Assembly: GCA_921293015.1 (NCBI GenBank)
Contig: OV121092.1
Span: 36,401,764 to 36,465,763 of the forward strand
Direction of reading: 5' to 3'
Origin: Phorcus lineatus
Taxonomy: Eukaryota > Mollusca > Gastropoda > Trochida > Trochidae
Length of the DNA: 64,000 nucleotides
Part shown: positions 26,414 through 41,181 of the stretch, piece by piece
How the letters are laid out: every line of letters starts with the position of its first letter
Numbering within the stretch: the first letter of the stretch is position 1
Position numbers and translations under genes: made by a program
The notes under the pieces: model-generated
Databases searched by the model: none
What the model saw: only the letters and a program-made list of their open reading frames with translations
What the model was told of the DNA's origin: nothing

Positions 26414-29400
26414 AAATGCATATTTCTAAACTAAACTTTCATCAAATGTACATCACATTGTGTTCTATCGATTGAGCAATAGCAATTTCATTTCCAATTA
26501 TTGGTTTGGGCCCTAGATTCGAGCTTAAACAGGTACAGATAGCTGATTTTGACCAAATTCGCGGAAAAAGACTGAGTCCAATATATGCATATTGTTGTAG
26601 CGAGCGCGATAACTTTCTTAAAAATGCATATTTCTAAACCAAACTTTCATCAAATGTACATCACATTGTGTTCTATCGATTGAGCAAGACCAATTTCCTG
26701 TCTGATTCTTGGTTTGGGCTCAAGATTCGAGCTTAAACAGGTACAGATAGCTGATTTTGACCAAATTCGCGGAAAAAGACTGAGTCCAATATATGCATAT
26801 TGTTGTAGCGAGCACGATAACTTTCTTAAAAATGCATATTTCTAAACCAAACTTTCATCAAATGTACACCACATTGTGTTCTATCGATTGAGCAATAGCA
26901 ATTTCATGTCCGATTCTTGGTTTGGGCTCCAGATTCGAGCTTAAACAGGTACAGATAGCTGATTTTGACCAAATTCGCGGAAAAAGACTGAGTCCAATAT
27001 ATGCATATTGTTGTAGCGAGCGCGATAACTTTCTTAAAAATGCATATTTCTAAACTAAACTTTCATCAAATGTACATCACATTGTGTTCTATCGATTGAG
27101 CAATAGCAATTTCATTTCCAATTATTGGTTTGGGCCCTAGATTCGAGCTTAAACAGGTACAGATAGCTGATTTTGACCAAATTCGCGGAAAAAGACTGAG
27201 TCCAATATATGCATATTGTTGTAGCGAGCGCGATAACTTTCTTAAAAATGCATATTTCTAAACCAAACTTTCATCAAATGTACATCACATTGTATTCTAT
27301 CGATTGAGCAATACCAATTTCCTGTCTGATTCTTGGTTTGGGCTCCAGATTCGAGCTTAAACAGGTACAGATAGCTGATTTTGACCAAATTCGCGGAAAA
27401 AGACTGAGTCCAATATATGCATATTGTTGTAGCGAGCGCGATAACTTTCTTAAAAATGCATATTTCTAAACCAAACTTTCATCAAATGTACATCACATTG
27501 TGTTCTATCGATTGAGCAATACCAATTTCCTGTCCTATTCTTGGTTTGGCCTCAAGTTTCGAGCTTAAACAGGTACAGATAGCTGATTTTGACCAAATTC
27601 GCGGAAAAAGACTGAGTCCAATATATGCATATTGTTGTAGCGAGCGCGATAACTTTCTTAAAAATGCATATTTCTAAACTAAACTTTCATCAAATGTACA
27701 CCACATTGTGTTCTTTCGATTGAGCAATAGCAATTTCCTGTCCGATTCTTGATTTGGCCTCCAGATTCGAGCTTAAACAGGTACAGATAGCTGATTTTGA
27801 ACAAATTCGCGAAAAAAGACTGAGTCCAATATATGCATATTGTTGTAGCGAGCGCGATAACTTTCTTAAAAATGCATATTTCTAAACCAAACTTTCATCA
27901 AATGTACACCACATTGTGTTCTATCGATTGAGCAATACCAATTTCCTGTCCGGTTCTTGGTTTGGGCTCCAGATTCGAGCTTAAACAGGTACAGATAGCT
28001 GATTTTGACCAAATTCGCGGAAAAAGACTGAGTCCAATATATGCATATTGTTGTAGCGAGCGCGATAACTTTCTTAAAAATGCATATTTCTAAACCAAAC
28101 TTTCATCAAATGTACATCACATTGTGTTTTATCGATTGAGCAATAGCAATTTCCTGTCCGATTCTTGGTTTGGCCTCAAGTTTCGAGCTTAAACAGGTAC
28201 AGATAGCTGATTTTGACCAAATTCGCGGAAAAAGACTGAGTCCAATATATGCATATTGTTGTAGCGAGCGCGATAACTTTCTTAAAAATGCATATTTCTA
28301 AACTAAACTTTCATCAAATGTACACCACATTGTGTTCTATCGATTGAGCAATAGCAATTTCATTTCCAATTCTTGGTTTGGGCTCCAGATTCGAGCTTAA
28401 ACAGGTACAGATAGCTGATTTTGACCAAATTCGCGGAAAAAGACTGAGTCCAATATATGCATATTGTTGTAGCGAGCACGATAACTTTCTTAAAAATGCA
28501 TATTTCTAAACCAAACTTTCATCAAATGTACACCACATTGTGTTCTATCGATTGAGCAATAGCAATTTCCTGTCCGATTCTTGGTTTGGGCTCCAGATTC
28601 GAGCTTAAACAGGTACAGATAGCTGATTTTGACCAAATTCGCGGAAAAAGACTGAGTCCAATATATGCATATTGTTGTAGCGAGCGCGATAACTTTCTTA
28701 AAAATGCATATTTCTAAACCAAACTTTCATCAAATGTACATCACATTGTGTTCTATCGATTGAGCAATAGCAATTTCCTGTCCGGTTCTTGGTTTGGCCT
28801 CAAGTTTCGAGCTTAAACAGGTACAGATAGCTGATTTTGACCAAATTCGCGGAAAAAGACTGAGTCCAATATATGCATATTGTTGTAGCGAGCGCGATAA
28901 CTTTCTTAAAAATGCATATTTCTAAACCAAACTTTCATCAAATGTACATCACATTGTGTTCTATCGATTGAGCAATACCAATTTCCTGTCTGATTCTTGG
29001 TTTGGGCTCCAGATTCGAGCTTAAACAGGTACAGATAGCTGATTTTGACCAAATTCGCGGAAAAAGACTGAGTCCAATATATGCATATTGTTGTAGCGAG
29101 CGCGATAACTTTCTTAAAAATGCATATTTCTAAACCAAACTTTCATCAAATGTACATCACATTGTGTTCTATCGATTGAGCAATACCAATTTCCTGTCTG
29201 ATTCTTGGTTTGGGCTCCAGATTCGAGCTTAAACAGGTACAGATAGCTGATTTTGACCAAATTCGCGGAAAAAGACTGAGTCCAATATATGCATATTGTT
29301 GTAGCGAGCGCGATAAGTTTCTTAAAAATGCATATTTCTAAACCAAACTTTCATCAAATGTACACCACATTGTGTTCTATCGATTGAGCAATAGCAATTT

Positions 29401-29741
29401 CCTGTCCGATTCTTGGTTTGGGCTCCAGATTCGAGCTTAAACAGGTACAGATAGCTGATTTTGACCAAATTCGCGGAAAAAGACTGAGTCCAATATATGC
29501 ATATTGTTGTAGCGAGCGCGATAACTTTCTTAAAAATGCATATTTCTAAACCAAACTTTCATCAAATGTACATCACATTGTGTTCTATCGATTGAGCAAT
29601 AGCAATTTCCTGTCCGGTTCTTGGTTTGGCCTCAAGTTTCGAGCTTAAACAGGTACAGATAGCTGATTTTGACCAAATTCGCGGAAAAAGACTGAGTCCA
29701 ATATATGCATATTGTTGTAGCGAGCGCGATAACTTTCTTAA
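26414..29741 (+). repeat. Mixed satellite block between pentamer copies
   Basis: Order: G J I G C H F R E B D A C C D A. The G-J-I-G opening continues the J-I theme of the pentamers. R at 27870 is an f1+b2 mosaic of A2 and D. H at 27454 is an early example of a class that becomes regular after 31 kb. The C at 27246 has attgtattc. No non-satellite sequence is present. Confidence 0.82.
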
Positions 29742-30781
29742 AAATGCATATTTCTAAACCAAACGTTCATCAAATGTACATCACATTGTGTTCTATCGAT
29801 TGAGCAATAGCAATTTCCTGTCCGATTCTTGGTTTGGCCTCAAGTTTCGAGCTTAAACAGGTACAGATAGCTGATTTTGACCAAATTCGCGGAAAAAGAC
29901 TGAGTCCAATATATGCATATTGTTGTAGCGAGCACGATAACTTTCTTAAAAATGCATATTTCTAAACCAAACTTTCATCAAATGTACACCACATTGTGTT
30001 CTATCGATTGAGCAATACCAATTTCCTATCCGGTTCTTGGTTTGGCCTCAAGTTTCGAGCTTAAACAGGTACAGATAGCTGATTTTGACCAAATTCGCGG
30101 AAAAAGACTGAGTCCAATATATGCATATTGTTGTAGCGAGCACGATAACTTTCTTAAAAATGCATATTTCTAAACCAAACTTTCATCAAATGTACACCAC
30201 ATTGTGTTCTATCGATTGAGCAATAGCAATTTCCTGTCCGATTCTTGGTTTGGCCTCCAGATTCGAGCTTAAACAGGTACAGATAGCTGATTTTGACCAA
30301 ATTCGCGGAAAAAGACTGAGTCCAATATATGCATATTGTTGTAGCGAGCGCGATAACTTTCTTAAAAATGCATATTTCTAAACCAAACTTTCATCAAATG
30401 TACATCACATTGTGTTCTATCGATTGAGCAATACCAATTTCCTGTCTGATTCTTGGTTTGGGCTCAAGATTCGAGCTTAAACAGGTACAGATAGCTGATT
30501 TTGACCAAATTCGCGGAAAAAGACTGAGTCCAATATATGCATATTGTTGTAGCGAGCACGATAACTTTCTTAAAAATGCATATTTCTAAACCAAACTTTC
30601 ATCAAATGTACACCACATTGTGTTCTATCGATTGAGCAATAGCAATTTCATGTCCGATTCTTGGTTTGGGCTCCAGATTCGAGCTTAAACAGGTACAGAT
30701 AGCTGATTTTGACCAAATTCGCGGAAAAAGACTGAGTCCAATATATGCATATTGTTGTAGCGAGCGTGATAACTTTCTTAA
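29742..30781 (+). repeat. Pentamer E-A2-L-J-I, displaced copy
   Basis: This is the same five-class order with the private T24G variant in E as the tandem pair at 24334-26413, 26 and 21 monomers upstream. A2 here has its own change (cctatccgg) and I ends in gagcgtg, so it has diverged slightly since copying. It ends directly at the start of the hexamer domain. Confidence 0.87.
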
Positions 30782-33700
30782 AAATGCATATTTCTAAACC
30801 AAACTTTCATCAAATGTACATCACATTGTGTTCTATCGATTGAGCAATAGCAATTTCCTGTCCGATTCTTGGTTTGGCCTCAAGTTTCGAGCTTAAACAG
30901 GTACAGATAGCTGATTTTGACCAAATTCGCGGAAAAAGACTGAGTCCAATATATGCATATTGTTGTAGCGAGCGCGATAACTTTCTTAAAAATGCATATT
31001 TCTAAACCAAACTTTCATCAAATGTACATCACATTGTGTTCTATCGATTGAGCAATACCAATTTCCTGTCCGATTCTTGGTTTGGGCTCCAGATTCGAGC
31101 TTAAACAGGTACAGATAGCTGATTTTGACCAAATTCGCGGAAAAAGACTGAGTCCAATATATGCATATTGTTGTAGCGAGCGCGATAACTTTCTTAAAAA
31201 TGCATATTTCTAAACCAAACTTTCATCAAATGTACATCACATTGTGTTCTATCGATTGAGCAATAGCAATTTCCTGTCCGGTTCTTGGTTTGGCCTCAAG
31301 TTTCGAGCTTAAACAGGTACAGATAGCTGATTTTGACCAAATTCGCGGAAAAAGACTGAGTCCAATATATGCATATTGTTGTAGCGAGCGCGATAACTTT
31401 CTTAAAAATGCATATTTCTAAACTAAACTTTCATCAAATGTACACCACATTGTGTTCTATCGATTGAGCAATAGCAATTTCATTTCCAATTCTTGGTTTG
31501 GGCTCCAGATTCGAGCTTAAACAGGTACAGATAGCTGATTTTGACCAAATTCGCGGAAAAAGACTGAGTCCAATATATGCATATTGTTGTAGCGAGCGCG
31601 ATAACTTTCTTAAAAATGCATATTTCTAAACCAAACTTTCATCAAATGTACATCACATTGTGTTCTATCGATTGAGCAATACCAATTTCCTGTCCTATTC
31701 TTGGTTTGGCCTCAAGTTTCGAGCTTAAACAGGTACAGATAGCTGATTTTGACCAAATTCGCGGAAAAAGACTGAGTCCAATATATGCATATTGTTGTAG
31801 CGAGCACGATAACTTTCTTAAAAATGCATATTTCTAAACCAAACTTTCATCAAATGTACACCACATTGTGTTCTATCGATTGAGCAATAGCAATTTCCTG
31901 TCCGATTCTTGGTTTGGGCTCCAGATTCGAGCTTAAACAGGTACAGATAGCTGATTTTGACCAAATTCGCGGAAAAAGACTGAGTCCAATATATGCATAT
32001 TGTTGTAGCGAGCGTGATAACTTTCTTAAAGATGCATATTTCTAAACCAAACTTTCATCAAATGTACTTCACATTGTGTTCTATCGATTGAGCAATAGCA
32101 ATTTCCTGTCCGATTCTTGGTTTGGCCTCAAGTTTCGAGCTTAAACAGGTACAGATAGCTGATTTTGACCAAATTCGCGGAAAAAGACTGAGTCCAATAT
32201 ATGCATATTGTTGTAGCGAGCGCGATAACTTTCTTAAAAATGCATATTTCTAAACCAAACTTTCATCAAATGTACATCACATTGTGTTCTATCGATTGAG
32301 CAATACCAATTTCCTGTCCGATTCTTGGTTTGGGCTCCAGATTCGAGCTTAAACAGGTACAGATAGCTGATTTTGACCAAATTCGCGGAAAAAGACTGAG
32401 TCCAATATATGCATATTGTTGTAGCGAGCGCGATAACTTTCTTAAAAATGCATATTTCTAAACCAAACTTTCATCAAATGTACATCACATTGTGTTCTAT
32501 CGATTGAGCAATAGCAATTTCCTGTCCGGTTCTTGGTTTGGCCTCAAGTTTCGAGCTTAAACAGGTACAGATAGCTGATTTTGACCAAATTCGCGGAAAA
32601 AGACTGAGTCCAATATATGCATATTGTTGTAGCGAGCGCGATAACTTTCTTAAAAATGCATATTTCTAAACTAAACTTTCATCAAATGTACACCACATTG
32701 TGTTCTATCGATTGAGCAATAGCAATTTCCTGTCCGATTCTTGGTTTGGGCTCCAGATTCGAGCTTAAACAGGTACAGATAGCTGATTTTGACCAAATTC
32801 GCGGAAAAAGACTGAGTCCAATATATGCATATTGTTGTAGCGAGCGTGATAACTTTCTTAAAGATGCATATTTCTAAACCAAACTTTCATCAAATGTACT
32901 TCACATTGTGTTCTATCGATTGAGCAATAGCAATTTCCTGTCCGATTCTTGGTTTGGCCTCAAGTTTCGAGCTTAAACAGGTACAGATAGCTGATTTTGA
33001 CCAAATTCGCGGAAAAAGACTGAGTCCAATATATGCATATTGTTGTAGCGAGCGCGATAACTTTCTTAAAAATGCATATTTCTAAACCAAACTTTCATCA
33101 AATGTACATCACATTGTGTTCTATCGATTGAGCAATACCAATTTCCTGTCCGATTCTTGGTTTGGGCTCCAGATTCGAGCTTAAACAGGTACAGATAGCT
33201 GATTTTGACCAAATTCGCGGAAAAAGACTGAGTCCAATATATGCATATTGTTGTAGCGAGCGCGATAACTTTCTTAAAAATGCATATTTCTAAACCAAAC
33301 TTTCATCAAATGTACATCACATTGTGTTCTATCGATTGAGCAATAGCAATTTCCTGTCCGGTTCTTGGTTTGGCCTCAAGTTTCGAGCTTAAACAGGTAC
33401 AGATAGCTGATTTTGACCAAATTCGCGGAAAAAGACTGAGTCCAATATATGCATATTGTTGTAGCGAGCGCGATAACTTTCTTAAAAATGCATATTTCTA
33501 AACTAAACTTTCATCAAATGTACACCACATTGTGTTCTATCGATTGAGCAATAGCAATTTCATTTCCAATTCTTGGTTTGGGCTCCAGATTCGAGCTTAA
33601 ACAGGTACAGATAGCTGATTTTGACCAAATTCGCGGAAAAAGACTGAGTCCAATATATGCATATTGTTGTAGCGAGCACGATAACTTTCTTAAAAATGCA

Positions 33701-36700
33701 TATTTCTAAACCAAACTTTCATCAAATGTACACCACATTGTGTTCTATCGATTGAGCAATAGCAATTTCCTGTCCGATTCTTGGTTTGGGCTCCAGATTC
33801 GAGCTTAAACAGGTACAGATAGCTGATTTTGACCAAATTCGCGGAAAAAGACTGAGTCCAATATATGCATATTGTTGTAGCGAGCGCGATAACTTTCTTA
33901 AAAATGCATATTTCTAAACCAAACTTTCATCAAATGTACATCACATTGTGTTCTATCGATTGAGCAATAGCAATTTCCTGTCCGGTTCTTGGTTTGGCCT
34001 CAAGTTTCGAGCTTAAACAGGTACAGATAGCTGATTTTGACCAAATTCGCGGAAAAAGACTGAGTCCAATATATGCATATTGTTGTAGCGAGCGCGATAA
34101 CTTTCTTAAAAATGCATATTTCTAAACCAAACTTTCATCAAATGTACATCACATTGTGTCCTTTCGATTGAGCAATAGCAATTTCCTGTCCGATTCTTGG
34201 TTTGGCCTCAAGTTTCGAGCTTAAACAGGTACAGATAGCTGATTTTGACCAAATTCGCGGAAAAAGACTGAGTCCAATATATGCATATTGTTGTAGCGAG
34301 CACGATAACTTTCTTAAAAATGCATATTTCTAAACCAAACTTTCATCAAATGTACACCACATTGTGTTCTATCGATTGAGCAATAGCAATTTCCTGTCCG
34401 ATTCTTGGTTTGGGCTCCAGATTCGAGCTTAAACAGGTACAGATAGCTGATTTTGACCAAATTCGCGGAAAAAGACTGAGTCCAATATATGCATATTGTT
34501 GTAGCGAGCGCGATAACTTTCTTAAAAATGCATATTTCTAAACCAAACTTTCATCAAATGTACATCACATTGTGTTCTATCGATTGAGCAATAGCAATTT
34601 CCTGTCCGGTTCTTGGTTTGGCCTCAAGTTTCGAGCTTAAACAGGTACAGATAGCTGATTTTGACCAAATTCGCGGAAAAAGACTGAGTCCAATATATGC
34701 ATATTGTTGTAGCGAGCGCGATAACTTTCTTAAAAATGCATATTTCTAAACCAAACTTTCATCAAATGTACATCACATTGTGTTCTATCGATTGAGCAAT
34801 ACCAATTTCCTGTCTGATTCTTGGTTTGGGCTCCAGATTCGAGCTTAAACAGGTACAGATAGCTGATTTTGACCAAATTCGCGGAAAAAGACTGAGTCCA
34901 ATATATGCATATTGTTGTAGCGAGCGCGATAACTTTCTTAAAAATGCATATTTCTAAACCAAACTTTCATCAAATGTACATCACATTGTGTTCTATCGAT
35001 TGAGCAATAGCAATTTCCTGTCCGATTCTTGGTTTGGCCTCAAGTTTCGAGCTTAAACAGGTACAGATAGCTGATTTTGACCAAATTCGCGGAAAAAGAC
35101 TGAGTCCAATATATGCATATTGTTGTAGCGAGCGCGATAACTTTCTTAAAAATGCATATTTCTAAACCAAACTTTCATCAAATGTACATCACATTGTGTT
35201 CTATCGATTGAGCAATACCAATTTCCTGTCCGATTCTTGGTTTGGGCTCCAGATTCGAGCTTAAACAGGTACAGATAGCTGATTTTGACCAAATTCGCGG
35301 AAAAAGACTGAGTCCAATATATGCATATTGTTGTAGCGAGCGCGATAACTTTCTTAAAAATGCATATTTCTAAACCAAACTTTCATCAAATGTACATCAC
35401 ATTGTGTTCTATCGATTGAGCAATAGCAATTTCCTGTCCGGTTCTTGGTTTGGCCTCAAGTTTCGAGCTTAAACAGGTACAGATAGCTGATTTTGACCAA
35501 ATTCGCGGAAAAAGACTGAGTCCAATATATGCATATTGTTGTAGCGAGCGCGATAACTTTCTTAAAAATGCATATTTCTAAACTAAACTTTCATCAAATG
35601 TACACCACATTGTGTTCTATCGATTGAGCAATAGCAATTTCATTTCCAATTCTTGGTTTGGGCTCCAGATTCGAGCTTAAACAGGTACAGATAGCTGATT
35701 TTGACCAAATTCGCGGAAAAAGACTGAGTCCAATATATGCATATTGTTGTAGCGAGCGCGATAACTTTCTTAAAAATGCATATTTCTAAACCAAACTTTC
35801 ATCAAATGTACATCACATTGTGTTCTATCGATTGAGCAATACCAATTTCCTGTCCTATTCTTGGTTTGGCCTCAAGTTTCGAGCTTAAACAGGTACAGAT
35901 AGCTGATTTTGACCAAATTCGCGGAAAAAGACTGAGTCCAATATATGCATATTGTTGTAGCGAGCACGATAACTTTCTTAAAAATGCATATTTCTAAACC
36001 AAACTTTCATCAAATGTACACCACATTGTGTTCTATCGATTGAGCAATAGCAATTTCCTGTCCGATTCTTGGTTTGGGCTCCAGATTCGAGCTTAAACAG
36101 GTACAGATAGCTGATTTTGACCAAATTCGCGGAAAAAGACTGAGTCCAATATATGCATATTGTTGTAGCGAGCGTGATAACTTTCTTAAAGATGCATATT
36201 TCTAAACCAAACTTTCATCAAATGTACTTCACATTGTGTTCTATCGATTGAGCAATAGCAATTTCCTGTCCGATTCTTGGTTTGGCCTCAAGTTTCGAGC
36301 TTAAACAGGTACAGATAGCTGATTTTGACCAAATTCGCGGAAAAAGACTGAGTCCAATATATGCATATTGTTGTAGCGAGCGCGATAACTTTCTTAAAAA
36401 TGCATATTTCTAAACCAAACTTTCATCAAATGTACATCACATTGTGTTCTATCGATTGAGCAATACCAATTTCCTGTCCGATTCTTGGTTTGGGCTCCAG
36501 ATTCGAGCTTAAACAGGTACAGATAGCTGATTTTGACCAAATTCGCGGAAAAAGACTGAGTCCAATATATGCATATTGTTGTAGCGAGCGCGATAACTTT
36601 CTTAAAAATGCATATTTCTAAACCAAACTTTCATCAAATGTACATCACATTGTGTTCTATCGATTGAGCAATAGCAATTTCCTGTCCGGTTCTTGGTTTG

Positions 36701-39700
36701 GCCTCAAGTTTCGAGCTTAAACAGGTACAGATAGCTGATTTTGACCAAATTCGCGGAAAAAGACTGAGTCCAATATATGCATATTGTTGTAGCGAGCGCG
36801 ATAACTTTCTTAAAAATGCATATTTCTAAACTAAACTTTCATCAAATGTACACCACATTGTGTTCTATCGATTGAGCAATAGCAATTTCATTTCCAATTC
36901 TTGGTTTGGGCTCCAGATTCGAGCTTAAACAGGTACAGATAGCTGATTTTGACCAAATTCGCGGAAAAAGACTGAGTCCAATATATGCATATTGTTGTAG
37001 CGAGCGCGATAACTTTCTTAAAAATGCATATTTCTAAACCAAACTTTCATCAAATGTACATCACATTGTGTTCTATCGATTGAGCAATACCAATTTCCTG
37101 TCCGATTCTTGGTTTGGCCTCAAGTTTCGAGCTTAAACAGGTACAGATAGCTGATTTTGACCAAATTCGCGGAAAAAGACTGAGTCCAATATATGCATAT
37201 TGTTGTAGCGAGCGCGATAACTTTCTTAAAAATGCATATTTCTAAACCAAACTTTCATCAAATGTACATCACATTGTGTTCTATCGATTGAGCAATAGCA
37301 ATTTCCTGTCCGGTTCTTGGTTTGGCCTCAAGTTTCGAGCTTAAACAGGTACAGATAGCTGATTTTGACCAAATTCGCGGAAAAAGACTGAGTCCAATAT
37401 ATGCATATTGTTGTAGCGAGCGCGATAACTTTCTTAAAAATGCATATTTCTAAACCAAACTTTCATCAAATGTACATCACATTGTGTTCTATCGATTGAG
37501 CAATACCAATTTCCTGTCTGATTCTTGGTTTGGGCTCCAGATTCGAGCTTAAACAGGTACAGATAGCTGATTTTGACCAAATTCGCGGAAAAAGACTGAG
37601 TCCAATATATGCATATTGTTGTAGCGAGCGCGATAACTTTCTTAAAAATGCATATTTCTAAACCAAACTTTCATCAAATGTACATCACATTGTGTTCTAT
37701 CGATTGAGCAATAGCAATTTCCTGTCCGATTCTTGGTTTGGCCTCAAGTTTCGAGCTTAAACAGGTACAGATAGCTGATTTTGACCAAATTCGCGGAAAA
37801 AGACTGAGTCCAATATATGCATATTGTTGTAGCGAGCGCGATAACTTTCTTAAAAATGCATATTTCTAAACCAAACTTTCATCAAATGTACATCACATTG
37901 TGTTCTATCGATTGAGCAATACCAATTTCCTGTCCGATTCTTGGTTTGGGCTCAAGATTCGAGCTTAAACAGGTACAGATAGCTGATTTTGACCAAATTC
38001 GCGGAAAAAGACTGAGTCCAATATATGCATATTGTTGTAGCGAGCGCGATAACTTTCTTAAAAATGCATATTTCTAAACCAAACTTTCATCAAATGTACA
38101 TCACATTGTGTTCTATCGATTGAGCAATAGCAATTTCCTGTCCGGTTCTTGGTTTGGCCTCAAGTTTCGAGCTTAAACAGGTACAGATAGCTGATTTTGA
38201 CCAAATTCGCGGAAAAAGACTGAGTCCAATATATGCATATTGTTGTAGCGAGCGCGATAACTTTCTTAAAAATGCATATTTCTAAACTAAACTTTCATCA
38301 AATGTACACCACATTGTGTTCTATCGATTGAGCAATAGCAATTTCATTTCCAATTCTTGGTTTGGGCTCCAGATTCGAGCTTAAACAGGTACAGATAGCT
38401 GATTTTGACCAAATTCGCGGAAAAAGACTGAGTCCAATATATGCATATTGTTGTAGCGAGCGCGATAACTTTCTTAAAAATGCATATTTCTAAACCAAAC
38501 TTTCATCAAATGTACATCACATTGTGTTCTATCGATTGAGCAATACCAATTTCCTGTCCTATTCTTGGTTTGGCCTCAAGTTTCGAGCTTAAACAGGTAC
38601 AGATAGCTGATTTTGACCAAATTCGCGGAAAAAGACTGAGTCCAATATATGCATATTGTTGTAGCGAGCACGATAACTTTCTTAAAAATGCATATTTCTA
38701 AACCAAACTTTCATCAAATGTACACCACATTGTGTTCTATCGATTGAGCAATAGCAATTTCCTGTCCGATTCTTGGTTTGGGCTCCAGATTCGAGCTTAA
38801 ACAGGTACAGATAGCTGATTTTGACCAAATTCGCGGAAAAAGACTGAGTCCAATATATGCATATTGTTGTAGCGAGCGTGATAACTTTCTTAAAGATGCA
38901 TATTTCTAAACCAAACTTTCATCAAATGTACTTCACATTGTGTTCTATCGATTGAGCAATAGCAATTTCCTGTCCGATTCTTGGTTTGGCCTCAAGTTTC
39001 GAGCTTAAACAGGTACAGATAGCTGATTTTGACCAAATTCGCGGAAAAAGACTGAGTCCAATATATGCATATTGTTGTAGCGAGCGCGATAACTTTCTTA
39101 AAAATGCATATTTCTAAACCAAACTTTCATCAAATGTACATCACATTGTGTTCTATCGATTGAGCAATAGCAATTTCCTGTCCGATTCTTGGTTTGGGCT
39201 CCAGATTCGAGCTTAAACAGGTACAGATAGCTGATTTTGACCAAATTCGCGGAAAAAGACTGAGTCCAATATATGCATATTGTTGTAGCGAGCGCGATAA
39301 CTTTCTTAAAAATGCATATTTCTAAACCAAACTTTCATCAAATGTACATCACATTGTGTTCTATCGATTGAGCAATAGCAATTTCCTGTCCGGTTCTTGG
39401 TTTGGCCTCAAGTTTCGAGCTTAAACAGGTACAGATAGCTGATTTTGACCAAATTCGCGGAAAAAGACTGAGTCCAATATATGCATATTGTTGTAGCGAG
39501 CGCGATAACTTTCTTAAAAATGCATATTTCTAAACTAAACTTTCATCAAATGTACACCACATTGTGTTCTATCGATTGAGCAATAGCAATTTCATTTCCA
39601 ATTCTTGGTTTGGGCTCCAGATTCGAGCTTAAACAGGTACAGATAGCTGATTTTGACCAAATTCGCGGAAAAAGACTGAGTCCAATATATGCATATTGTT

Positions 39701-41181
39701 GTAGCGAGCGCGATAACTTTCTTAAAAATGCATATTTCTAAACCAAACTTTCATCAAATGTACATCACATTGTGTTCTATCGATTGAGCAATACCAATTT
39801 CCTGTCCTATTCTTGGTTTGGCCTCAAGTTTCGAGCTTAAACAGGTACAGATAGCTGATTTTGACCAAATTCGCGGAAAAAGACTGAGTCCAATATATGC
39901 ATATTGTTGTAGCGAGCACGATAACTTTCTTAAAAATGCATATTTCTAAACCAAACTTTCATCAAATGTACACCACATTGTGTTCTATCGATTGAGCAAT
40001 AGCAATTTCCTGTCCGATTCTTGGTTTGGCCTCCAGATTCGAGCTTAAACAGGTACAGATAGCTGATTTTGACCAAATTCGCGGAAAAAGACTGAGTCCA
40101 ATATATGCATATTGTTGTAGCGAGCGTGATAACTTTCTTAAAGATGCATATTTCTAAACCAAACTTTCATCAAATGTACTTCACATTGTGTTCTATCGAT
40201 TGAGCAATAGCAATTTCCTGTCCGATTCTTGGTTTGGCCTCAAGTTTCGAGCTTAAACAGGTACAGATAGCTGATTTTGACCAAATTCGCGGAAAAAGAC
40301 TGAGTCCAATATATGCATATTGTTGTAGCGAGCGCGATAACTTTCTTAAAAATGCATATTTCTAAACCAAACTTTCATCAAATGTACATCACATTGTGTT
40401 CTATCGATTGAGCAATACCAATTTCCTGTCCGATTCTTGGTTTGGGCTCCAGATTCGAGCTTAAACAGGTACAGATAGCTGATTTTGACCAAATTCGCGG
40501 AAAAAGACTGAGTCCAATATATGCATATTGTTGTAGCGAGCGCGATAACTTTCTTAAAAATGCATATTTCTAAACCAAACTTTCATCAAATGTACATCAC
40601 ATTGTGTTCTATCGATTGAGCAATAGCAATTTCCTGTCCGGTTCTTGGTTTGGCCTCAAGTTTCGAGCTTAAACAGGTACAGATAGCTGATTTTGACCAA
40701 ATTCGCGGAAAAAGACTGAGTCCAATATATGCATATTGTTGTAGCGAGCGCGATAACTTTCTTAAAAATGCATATTTCTAAACTAAACTTTCATCAAATG
40801 TACACCACATTGTGTTCTATCGATTGAGCAATAGCAATTTCATTTCCAATTCTTGGTTTGGGCTCCAGATTCGAGCTTAAACAGGTACAGATAGCTGATT
40901 TTGACCAAATTCGCGGAAAAAGACTGAGTCCAATATATGCATATTGTTGTAGCGAGCGCGATAACTTTCTTAAAAATGCATATTTCTAAACCAAACTTTC
41001 ATCAAATGTACATCACATTGTGTTCTATCGATTGAGCAATACCAATTTCCTGTCCTATTCTTGGTTTGGCCTCAAGTTTCGAGCTTAAACAGGTACAGAT
41101 AGCTGATTTTGACCAAATTCGCGGAAAAAGACTGAGTCCAATATATGCATATTGTTGTAGCGAGCACGATAACTTTCTTAA
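30782..41181 (+). repeat. HOR domain: hexamer E-K-A-B-H-D (1248 bp) with truncated variants
   Basis: Fifty monomers read: E K A B H D; E K A D; E K A B D A; E D A C; E K A B H D; E K A B; E A C; E S A B H D; E D A B H L; E K A B H D, with the final D at 41182 opening the next block. The E after most D/L units opens with agatgc and has gtacttc, a linked pair seen at 32030, 32862, 36190, 38894 and 40142. Missing members (H-D, K, B) show repeated loss of whole monomers while phase is kept exactly. H usually ends in gagcacg and the following D in gagcgtg. Confidence 0.88.
32654..32861 (+). repeat. Chimeric B/D monomer at a two-monomer deletion junction
   Basis: This monomer opens with the B-class mark aaactaaac and cacc. 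It then carries D-class gtccgattc with gggctccag, ends in gagcgtg and is followed by agatgc. In the hexamer immediately upstream (31406-32029), B, H and D are three separate monomers. Joining the start of B to the end of D, and so dropping 416 bp, yields exactly this unit. The exchange lies between about 32668 and 32731, where B and D are otherwise identical. Confidence 0.85.
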
